The translations under genes and the position numbers were made by a program. From Apus apus (taxonomy: Eukaryota; Chordata; Aves; Apodiformes; Apodidae): a DNA stretch of 64,000 nucleotides. Below are positions 54,760 through 64,000 of this stretch, in pieces; positions within the stretch are counted from its first letter, which is position 1, and the number at the start of each line of letters is the position of its first letter. Location of the stretch: the NCBI RefSeq assembly GCF_020740795.1, contig NC_067296.1:6177001-6241000 (forward strand), read 5' to 3'. Below the pieces are notes generated by a model. The model worked only from the letters and a program-made list of their open reading frames with translations, did no database searches and was not told the DNA's origin.

Positions 54760-57700
54760 GGCCCTGGCTTAGCCCCCAGCCTCAGCTCTGAAAGCACTGG
54801 CTTTCCCTTCCTGCCTGGGGCAGGGGCTGAGTTGGGGCACAGGCAATGCCAGAGGTGCCCTCCCATTGGGGTCTCACTCAATTTTCCCCCACCAGCCCTT
54901 CCCCAAGCTGCTGCCTTCTCTGTCCCCCTCTCTGCACTGCTCACAATCTCGTTCCCCTCCCAGGGATGTGTGGCAGTGCCAGGTCTCCCCTCTCCTGCCA
55001 GGGAACGTTTGCTGTGTAATCGAAGAAAGCAGATGGCATTTTACCAGGTCAACAAGCACTGGAAGGGCTTTAATTAAGAAACTAACAGGTTAGATGAAAT
55101 TGAGGAAATGCTTCAATGTAGTAAAATTATTTAGGAGTAATAGATTCTCTATTTGGTATCGTATTTATAAACTTGCAGCCTACACTCATGCTGTTGAGAC
55201 TAAATAAATTTCAAAGGTAAAATACAGCTTCAGACTTTGAGTGGGCAGCTGTTGCAGGGTACAAGGTAATTCAGGCTCAAGCTTGAAGGGGGCTCTTTGA
55301 TTTCTTGTGAGCAATTAATGGTTTTATTCAGACACTGGATATCCAGAGGAAGTTACAGGGATGAGTTATTTCTTTTAATTCCTCTCTGCTGGGTTTTTTT
55401 TTTTTCCTGACAGCATGCAGCTGCCTGTCCTCTTAACCAGCATCTCCTTAGCAAGCTGAGTGCTGACCTCCTGCCTCCACTTCCACCTATAACGCTCTCA
55501 AATCCTCCTAATGTGTCAGAACACATGCCTGGAGAAGGAGCAGGGACTCATTCCTCATCTACACAGTTTAATGCTCTGGTGCGTTTGCTGGAGATCTCGT
55601 GGTACTGGGGGGATTTATCTGCCAATTACTGCTCAAGAAATAACGAAGGGTCATGCAGTACTTGGCAAATAAGGGTAGAAGGTGAAGAGAGCTGGGTTTT
55701 AATTGAATCCAAAGTATGTTGAGCAAAAAAATTCAGAACCATCAATTAGCTGTTGGCCTGGGGCTGAAATTTAATTAAGAGAATAGTGCTTTTAGGGTAT
55801 TTCTGTCTCTGGAGGAAAGAAGCATAAAGTGGAGCAGTGAAGACTGGAAATATGATGGGAAGGTGGAAAAGATCCTGCTGGAGATGCTTCAGAATTGAGC
55901 TACTCATGTGAGCTCTTAGTTCCTGTTAGCTTCAACCCAGCCCATGTAAGAGCTGACACGCCCAAACCTCAGCCCTGGGTTTCACCATGTCTAGGAGACC
56001 ATCAACTGGCTCAGGGCCCCCCCTACCTTCCCCTACACCTTACCTGTGTGTTACTTCAGGACATCCTGGTCCTCACTGCTCTGGCTTGTCTGCAGATGCT
56101 TTTACCAACAGTGTGTTCTGAGCTGCTAAGGGGGAAATGTTCTGTACTAGAGAAAGGATTGTTACAAACAAACTGTTTCATTTCCTAGTTTCTTTTGCTA
56201 AGTTGAACAATTTTCTTGCATTGAAACAAAAACACTTCCATATTCTTTGACAAGCAAATCCTAAACCTCCATGCAGAATTTCCTTAACAACAATAAAGAG
56301 GAACTTTGTTCCTAAATTCCCAGTATACGAGCAACAGCGCAAATATGGCACAAATCCTTAAATTCCAAACACTCACTGTTTCAAATAATTGCAAAAAACA
56401 ATATTCTCTTTCTGCATCCTTCAGTTATTTTGGGGAAAAAATAGTTTAATAACTCACAATATAATAATCATATATGAAGAGCCACCCTACACCAAAATGA
56501 AATTGATCCCAGACAGTTTCCAACACAGCATTGGGAAGTGAGATCTGTTCTGACTCATCCAGGGAAGTGATTTCCCATAGACACAGAACAGTTTCTTAAT
56601 ATCTTGTGGTCTTGAGCAGTTACTTAACATCTTGTGATCTCAAAAATATCACACTGATTTTCTCTAAAGGGGATGCAAAATTCTAAGCTCATTTAACACT
56701 CTGGTTAGGCTAAAAATGATGTTGAAGAGTGAGGCTGAATTAGCTGTTCAAAGAATATTTTCCAGCTGCTGCAGGGTTACTGGTGGCTGACCCTTATATC
56801 ATTTGGCAAGAGCCTCAGTGTTTGGCTCATGTATAATCTTTTACATTTTACTCCTAGTCCTGATAGTCTCTTACAAGTCTGGGGCAAGTGTCCTTGGCCT
56901 GGGTTCTTGGACACCTCAGGTCATGAATAGCCACTTTGCTCATGAGATGATAGCAGCCATGCATATTGTTAATGTCCTATAGTCAGTGTGTCACTTGTCA
57001 CAAAACACTTGATGGACTTTCACAAATTATCCTCAAGAAATAAGAGCATTGCTTCACCTGCCACTGAAATGCAGCTATAGGTGGGATGCAGCTTGGCAAA
57101 ACTCAGGGACCCCACACCAGGGCTTGCAGGACAAGGCTATGGCATCCAGCTGAAGCAGCTAGAGGAGTTTGGACAGCAAAGATAAAATTATCCAAAAGAA
57201 GCTTAGACCACAATGATGGAAGTATCACTGTTACCTTAAGGAGCACTCATTACTGGTTTGTTCGTTTTTCTGTCACAAACCCAACTGGTCTGGACCTTGG
57301 GTTTGTCTGCTACCAGTACAGCAGCACGGGGTGAGATTCATGCCACTCAACTTCAGCCATTCCTAACATAGGTGTCTCCACCTGAGAGTCCCTTTACAGT
57401 CAGTGCACAGAATCAATCACATCTCAGGAGGCATCCATCTCCTCCTGAGGTGTGTGTCTTCCTCAGACAACTACGCTGAAATGAGAGGAGCAGCTTCCTG
57501 CAAATGCCTGATTGTTGCCTTAACTCCAAAAGGACACTAAAGGAGCACCTCCCTTAGGGTGTCTTTTAGAGGTGTGTAAATTCAGGTAGGTGAATCTCAT
57601 CCTGTAAGAAAATTGGTCCAGTAAGAAGGGTCTTTTTTTTCTTTGAATGCCCTTCTCCCCCTGGATTCCCTTTCAATCTCTGCCCCCACTCAACAAACAG

Positions 57701-57960
57701 TTGCACTTGCTATATTGCACATTGCACTGCTATATTTACAGATTATTTAAAGATGCTAAACATTGACCCGTGCCTAACACTTCACCAAACAGGAATAAAT
57801 TAGCCTTAAGAAAAAGCAAATTAACTTGCCTCTAAGAATCTGTTTTGTTCAATGCCCTGGAGTGGTATTAAATTCAGCTTGCGGCAATGCCAAAGCCATT
57901 TCTGTTGGCACTTTCCCAACACGGTGCATGCAGCCACACAGCTCCCATTGCTGTGGGATC
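54760..57960. other. Intergenic stretch left of the TRH-receptor gene
   Basis: I see no exon or known transposon. It may include far 3' UTR of JPH2 on plus and 3' UTR of the TRH-receptor gene on minus (AATAAA on minus overlaps the receptor stop). It is AT-rich from about 55080 on. Confidence 0.45.
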
Positions 57961-57967
57961 CCAGGAT

Positions 57968-58348
57968 TTATTTGGCAGGCTTGTTCTTCTTTGCAGGTGC
58001 AGGGAGACTGTTGAGATCCTCTTGTTCAGTCACGTTGTGATCGGAGCTGTCATGAGAATAGTCCTTCATGATGCTGTAGTACACCGGGGCGGTGTACGGT
58101 GCGGGGTTCCCAGAGCTCTTGTCTTCACACTTGCATAACTTCCTAAAGGCAGCCCTGAACTTCTGTGACATGAGGTTGTAGATGATGGGGTTGATGGCAC
58201 TGTTCAGGTAGATGCAGAGGCGGCAGAAGAGAAGGAACCAGATGTTCAGGTATGGAGGGTCCATGAAGGAGTTCACCACCACCAGTGTGCGATAAGGCAT
58301 CCACAGAAGGGCAAAGAGGACCACCACGACAGCCAGCATTTTGGTCAC
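57968..58348 (-). CDS. Thyrotropin-releasing hormone receptor, last coding exon (TRHR3-type paralogue)
   Basis: There are 127 codons including the stop. They run from acceptor CCCACTGACAAG (minus strand) to TAA at 57970-57968. The exon starts [20 protein letters not shown], the beginning of helix 6 and the exact place of the TRHR coding intron, with the LWMP form of the CWxP switch. TLVVVNSF, extracellular loop 3 and helix 7 ([20 protein letters not shown], with NPIIY as the NPxxY motif) follow. Helix 8 is [13 protein letters not shown] with likely palmitoylated cysteines. The acidic tail differs from TRHR1. TRH receptors are Gq-coupled peptide receptors. Exon 1 (helices 1-5) is absent up to the right edge, so it lies beyond. 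Sequence and linkage to JPH2 point to the third vertebrate type; an alternative is TRHR2. Confidence 0.88.
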   Translation of the reverse strand: MTKMLAVVVVLFALLWMPYRTLVVVNSFMDPPYLNIWFLLFCRLCIYLNSAINPIIYNLMSQKFRAAFRKLCKCEDKSSGNPAPYTAPVYYSIMKDYSHDSSDHNVTEQEDLNSLPAPAKKNKPAK

Positions 58349-61300
58349 CTTGTCAGTGGGAATATGCAAAAAAAAAAAGAGATAATCAGATTATGCCAAA
58401 TCTCCTGCAGAGCTTTCCCACCTAGAAAAATGGTGCAGGCAGCTGATTCAGGCTACAGGTTGCTTATATCTCTTTTTGAGCATTAAAAAATAGGCATCCA
58501 TACCATGGGGCTATTCCTCTTTGAATCCATTTTGCTCATAAAAAAATCTTGCATAAATAAGCCCCTTCAATTACAGATTTTCATTTACCATTGAAGTGCC
58601 TTTAAAACTCTTTAGGATGAGAATCCACCAGCCTGGAAAGGGGGAGGGATAATAATAGGAATTTCTGTACCAGAATGAAAATTTGAGAATTGTACGTAAC
58701 AATAAATCAATGGGGAAAATGACTTGTGAAAAAGTGGGGACCTACGTTTTGGGGGTGCCATGGGGTATATCTCAACTGCCTGCCTAGGATCTCCTGGTTT
58801 CATACAGCATTCCAGATAATGGGCTCCTGGTACAGAGCAGCACTGGGAGCAGAGGAGACTGTCTGGAGTCTTACATAAATTTTTCCTTGTGCTGATAAGA
58901 GCGTTACTTAGCTAGTTACTAGGGGTTATTTTAATTTGCAGCACACTAGGGAAGTTCTACATTTAAATATTAAGAACCAGAAGTTACTGAGAATTCAGAA
59001 GTGAGCAGTAATTGCCCTCAGCTCGACTCAAGCTTATTTAAGAAAAGGAGGATTGAACTGAAACTCCAGTGATCCTAATCATTTCGACAGCTACTTCTGC
59101 TGGGTGGCAATCACTCTCCAGCAAGTACTTACAGAATACATGCATCCCCAAGGAGGAAAATATGAGTAAACACTGATGCCTCACACTTATTAAGGCATTT
59201 CAGATGTCAGAAATGGAGTTGTGCAATGACTCCAGTTCTCAATATGGAAATAAGCCCTTAGATCACATTCATGGTCTCTCAGCTTTCCTTGGAGTGTGGG
59301 TTTGGGTTGTTTGTTTGTGTTTTTTTACTTATTCACAAGCAACTATGCCTTCCTGTTATGCTTTGAGTAGATATCAGGGGTGGTTGGTAGTGGCAACAAA
59401 ACTTTCCCTACAAGAAAGGGACTATTATCAAGCTGAGGCCAAAATAGAAGTGGCTTGCTGTGTGTGGTTTAATGGGAATGTGAGGACACTTCCCAGAATA
59501 AGATCGTGCAGTGATAGAGTGAGTGCTGAGCCCGTTGCTAAGACTGCAGCATGTTTGTTGCCTTTTGGGAAAGATACCAAGGATTGTAGTTGTGTCAGTA
59601 AAAAGTGGCTTCAGAGCTTTTCAATGCTTTGTATGAGGCTGGATCCAGAAAAGCAAGAGCCATCTCACAAGCTTTTGGTTTCCAGCCACCCTGTCTAGCA
59701 TGCCCCTGTGAGGTGGATAATCTAGTTTATAGAAATATCCTGAAGAAATATCCTGAGGAATTGCATTTCCTATATCTCTAGACATCTTTATATCAAATAG
59801 ACACTGGCAGCATCCAGCCAGCCTGCTGCCTTCCGTGGACCCACCTCTCAGGTTGGAGAGGGAGAATTGCTTTTACCATATTTTTAACACACATGAGATT
59901 TATTTCCCAACAACCTGAAGGAAGTTGTTCTGAACAAAACTGTGCTAACAGCTGAACCCTGCAGAAAAATGCCACCAGCTCCACAGCATAAGTGATCCTA
60001 AGTACAATTTCAGCCAGAAATTAATTATCCTGTAACAACCAGTTTATTTAGACTGATGCTTTTGGGAGATGAGGACAGACTCTGAGCTGTGTCCATCCTA
60101 TGCGGAGACATAACAGGTCCTGCCTGGAAGAGGGCCCTTGTTAAAGGGCTGTCTCTGGGGTAAGGCTGGTGGCAGCCTTTCCATCAACTGCAACAGTCTT
60201 AGGCAGCAGGATTGCTGCAAAATATGTCCTGGGAAAGTGCAATACCAGACCTCTGCAAGTCCTCTTTGAGGCCCAGGCACTGCTCACTCAGAGATTGTCT
60301 CAGCTCCTGAGACACAAAGTTACCCACCACAGGGCTGGGGATAATAAATCCCTGAACTTAAAAACACTCAGCTCTGCTCTCTGGCAGGTGATACTTCTGG
60401 CTGGGAGGCTTCTTTATGGCCAAAATTTCCCCTTGAAAGCTCTCACATTAATACTGCCTATGTGCTGTCTCCTGAGACTGAAGCATCTTTGGCTTTTCAA
60501 CTGTTGTAACTCTCTGCCTTGTTTTACTGTTCAGGAACCTACAATGGTTATGAACAGTGATCTGAACTCTGCACCCAAGCAACAACACCAGGGGAAGCAT
60601 AACCTAATAAGGCTGAAAAGTAAGCTCATTCTGGTCCTTTCTGAGACCAAAAGAAATGTAGTCTGGAAAAGAACCAGTGATTCATCTGCGTTTTAGCCAT
60701 AACTGCCCCTGCTTTTTGGTTGGTTGTTATGGAAATGCCAGCAGTGCCAGTGAATACTTGTCCACCTCCTGCCCAAGCAAGCTTCCAACACCTCCCTCTG
60801 GACCACAGAAGACCACATAGTGCTGGCATCCAAAGGGCTACACATCCTACAGCTCTGTGAAGAAGCTGTCTTTGTCCTGGGAGGGGAAATGGGCTGGAAA
60901 CAGCACCATGAGGATTTATTACCTCCACCTCACTAAGTGCCTGCTGTGCTCCCTGAGGACACTGCATCCCAACCACAAGCTGGGCTGGGTAGCCCTGCCA
61001 TGAGCTTGCTGCAAGATTGAAATTTGCCTTTTGAAGCCAACCATCCACACAGACTGTGTTCTCCAGGGTGAGGCTAGGAAAGTTGTGTCAATACAGGATG
61101 TCTCCTCTGGATAAAACTTAACAGTCTATCCCAAACTTACTCCCATATACACATCCTGGGCAAAGAAATCTCTAGCATCACCTGCATGCAGGGCTGCAAC
61201 CTGTCTCTGTGCCTTCCTCACTCTACCTTGTTGAGGCAAGTGCCTATAGCACTTGTGAGGTGCTCTGAACTTACTTCTGGTGCTCCTGTGAAAAATTAAC

Positions 61301-64000
61301 CTAATCAGCACTGGGGAGAGATTGGGATATTTATCTCTCACTAGAGTAGTCCTGATTTATGGTCCCCCCAAAAAAAACTGGGCTCAAAAAAGCCAGAGCT
61401 TTGCTGTAGCCTCAAAGCATCTCTCAGGGAAGCCCCAGCTCAGGGACATTTTTTTAAGACCTCACCATCCCGAGCTGCAGCACCCTTTCCTGTGAATCCC
61501 ACTCCCTCTAGCGGTCCCTCTCCGGCAGGTGAAATATTTGCTCGGAGGTGGCTCGTGTTTCTACCTGTGGTGTTCTCTTTATAGGTCATAAATACAGCAA
61601 AACCTCACGCCTTGTGTTGTCCTGCTCTGGATGTAAGTGTTTTAGAGGCAGCAAAGAGGGAACAGCAGCCTCTTCATGCTCTGACAAGCAAGAAGTGTAA
61701 CGCTGGGGCTGCGTAGGAGCACACAGGGAGAATTTCATTTCCAAGCTCTGAATCTGTACAACAGAACACCCTCAGCCATCCAGGGTCCTTACAGTCAAGG
61801 GAGAAAAACGGGCACCTCTGGGGTAGCCCCCTTAGGCATCTCCCAGGGGACTCTGGGCACAGGGCCTGGAAGAGTCAGTTCCCCTCTGACTGTAAAGAGA
61901 GGCCAGAGGAAGAGCACTAATGTGTGGCAGAGGGGACCTGAGGGTCAGAGGGACCACCTGAGCCACATACACCCAGTGCCCACCATCCCACCCTGCTCTG
62001 CTCTGTTCTCCTGGCTAACCAACACACCAAAGCCAAAACCACCCTCATACCACTGCCCTGTGACTGGAAACTGGCTTGTGAAGCTCTTGCTGCACTTGTG
62101 AAGCCTGTCAGATGGCAACACCATTGCTGTTTTGGACCAAACTTGCAAGTGTGATTTCTAATGGTGTCCTTAGTCTACATGGCTACTGAATTTTAAAGCA
62201 CCTGCCCCCTCACTTCGATTTTCCCCAAAGGAAGCAGATGCATCACTTTCACAGCCTCCTCATCCCCCTGGCAGGTAGGAGATCACCAGCATTTGTTACT
62301 AGAGCATTTCCCATTCTGTGTCCTCACTTCTGATGCCCAGGACAAGACCTTTTACTGAGAGTCCCCATGGAAATTCCTGGTAACATTTCCAACTAAAATG
62401 ATTCTGTGATTTTTCAAGAGCTGTCATCACTTCTCAGGAGAGCATAAGAGGTGAATGGCATTACCTGTCAGGCTGCCCTCTCCTTTCCACCCTGGCCACG
62501 GGTGATTAACGGGCAAGGAAACCTCCTTAGGAGCTCCTCAGCCAGCATCAGCAGTTGCAAAGCAGTGTCCAGTGGTCCAAGTTGAGATCCATCTGTGTTT
62601 CGCCTTTCTGCAAGATTCCTCTGGCTTCCAGGGCAGTGATGCCATGGCTAACAGAAAATCAGACAGGAAACTTTTCTTCTGGTGAACACAGCACAGGACA
62701 CCAGTGTCCAGGCTGCTCCCTGTTAGAGCTTGTACCTGCCCCTTGCACAGGGGCTTTTTGCCATTGATTACCTTAGAGGTGAGCATCACCTGGAGAAGAT
62801 CACTCAAGTCCCACCTTTGCTAAATCCGAGCTGATGAGGTGTCCTGTGGATCAGGGTCCTGGGGGTGCTGTGGAAGCCATAGCCCCCACACTGCCCTGCC
62901 TGTTCACACGGACACCTCTGTCTATGCATCCATCACCCACGTGTCCCGCTGTGGGGCCCCAGTGGCCACGGGAATGTTCTCCACTCCACTCGCTTTTAAA
63001 CCCCTTCTCCTCTCCAGCATCTCCATCTGGTAGCTCTGCTGGCACACATGGAACAAACCACCTTCTTTCTCACATTAAAATCCCTTCCTTAATGATCTGC
63101 CCATTCCCCAGCACTCAGCCCAGGTTTCCCCTCTGCTCTGCCCCCACCATCCCTCTGGAGTCCTGCATGCTGCAGCATCTCCCTGAAAATATCCTTCCTG
63201 TGGCCCTGGCTGCCCCTGCAAATTCCAGGCAGACTCCAGTGCTGACCCCTTGGGGTCTCCAGAGGCCTCTTTCCTCCTTGGATGGTTGGGTTGGTGGTTT
63301 TTCCCACATAACTAGATGCAAAATCGTGACTTGCTGCGGCTTCAGCTCCACAGTCCATTGCACTGCTAGCAAAATCCTCTGGCTGGATTTCAGGCAGAGC
63401 TCAGGTGATGCAGGATTTGCTGTGCTCCAAGCACTCCTGTTCATGCTGCCCAAATTCTTGTCAGAAGAGCTGTGTGATTTTTACTTGGCTTCAGTGCACA
63501 GATAACTTATTTCTGCACCAAGCATCCAGCAAATCCCCCTCAGCCATTAATCAAACGGTTTAAGCTGGATCCTGGTTTTGCTCCCTCTGTTTTTATGGAC
63601 ATTCATATACATTTCCCTATGATTATATACAAAATGAAGCAATCATGTCCTATGTCATGTCCAACCTGTGAAAGCTGTTGATGGAAAACCCTGGATTGCA
63701 GCCACCTCTGGGTGGCCCGTCTGTCATCTGCTCAGCCCACAGGCCACTAGGGGCACGGCTGGGGCTTCTTCCTCCATCTGTCTCTTACACAGCTCACTTC
63801 GAAGAGCTGCTGGTGTGAAATCAGAGGGAAACATTCAACAAACCATACCTGGAAACTGCTTTACAGTTTAGAAACTCAGTGCCACCTTTGTTCCTAAAGA
63901 TGCTGCTCTCCTTAACGATGCTCAGAGATTTCAGGAGGTAACGACAAGCTCGAAAAAACTTGCAGTGTAACAGAAAAGAGAGAACAAGTTGTTTCCAGGA
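58349..64000 (-). other. Intron of the TRH-receptor gene, continuing past the window
   Basis: No GPCR exon is found on the minus strand here, so all 5.6 kb should be intron. Open frames of 164 (59204-59698), 175 (60169-60696) and 223 codons (62834-63505) on plus show no domain or family likeness and are treated as chance. No transposon is recognised. Confidence 0.6.

Noticed and set aside
59204-59698. 164-codon plus-strand frame in the TRH-receptor intron
   Set aside because: No recognisable domain, an ordinary chance length over 5.6 kb and six frames, and no promoter features upstream.
62834-63505. 223-codon plus-strand frame near the right edge
   Set aside because: S/P/L-rich composition typical of noncoding avian DNA and no homologous motif.

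Overview
The window is vertebrate nuclear DNA and almost certainly from a bird. It has spliced genes with GT-AG introns, CpG-island promoters, compact introns, a very GC-rich minisatellite, and CR1 LINE copies ending in the (ATTCTATG)n tail typical of avian CR1. Gene order and strand (GDAP1L1, OSER1, JPH2) match human 20q13.12 read in the opposite orientation; in chicken this block is expected on microchromosome 20. The species cannot be told from the sequence.

Layout, left to right. (1) 1-2861, minus strand: 5' end of GDAP1L1. Coding exon 1 is complete and exon 2 begins at the left edge. (2) 6356-9561, minus strand: a complete OSER1-like paralogue, called OSER1L here, with three coding exons and 289 residues. 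(3) 9780-10660: a C-rich minisatellite and then a short CpG-rich promoter with NRF1-, ETS- and GC-box-like sites, facing both ways. (4) 10580-17530, plus strand: OSER1 itself, with a noncoding exon 1 and three coding exons giving 290 residues. A CR1 fragment lies in intron 1. (5) 20430-49381, plus strand: JPH2, five coding exons giving 710 residues, followed by a splice donor just after the stop. Its introns carry two CR1 fragments. (6) 57968-58348, minus strand: the last coding exon of a TRH-receptor gene, probably the TRHR3-type paralogue absent from mammals. Its upstream exons lie beyond the right edge.

The genes do not form one pathway. GDAP1L1 is a GST-like protein of neurons. OSER1 and OSER1L are small serine-rich stress-responsive proteins. 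JPH2 ties plasma membrane/T-tubule to sarcoplasmic reticulum in muscle. The TRH receptor is a Gq-coupled GPCR. They stay together as part of an ancient paralogon: JPH1/GDAP1/TRHR on human chromosome 8, JPH3 on 16q with Trhr2 beside it in mouse, and JPH2/GDAP1L1 here.

The main discovery is the head-to-head OSER1/OSER1L pair. Exon lengths and intron phases match almost exactly, and the last 44 residues are identical despite 15 synonymous codon differences. Both copies therefore look old, intact and under strong protein constraint. All splice assignments were made by eye from sequence and remembered family sequences. No alignment or expression data were available.
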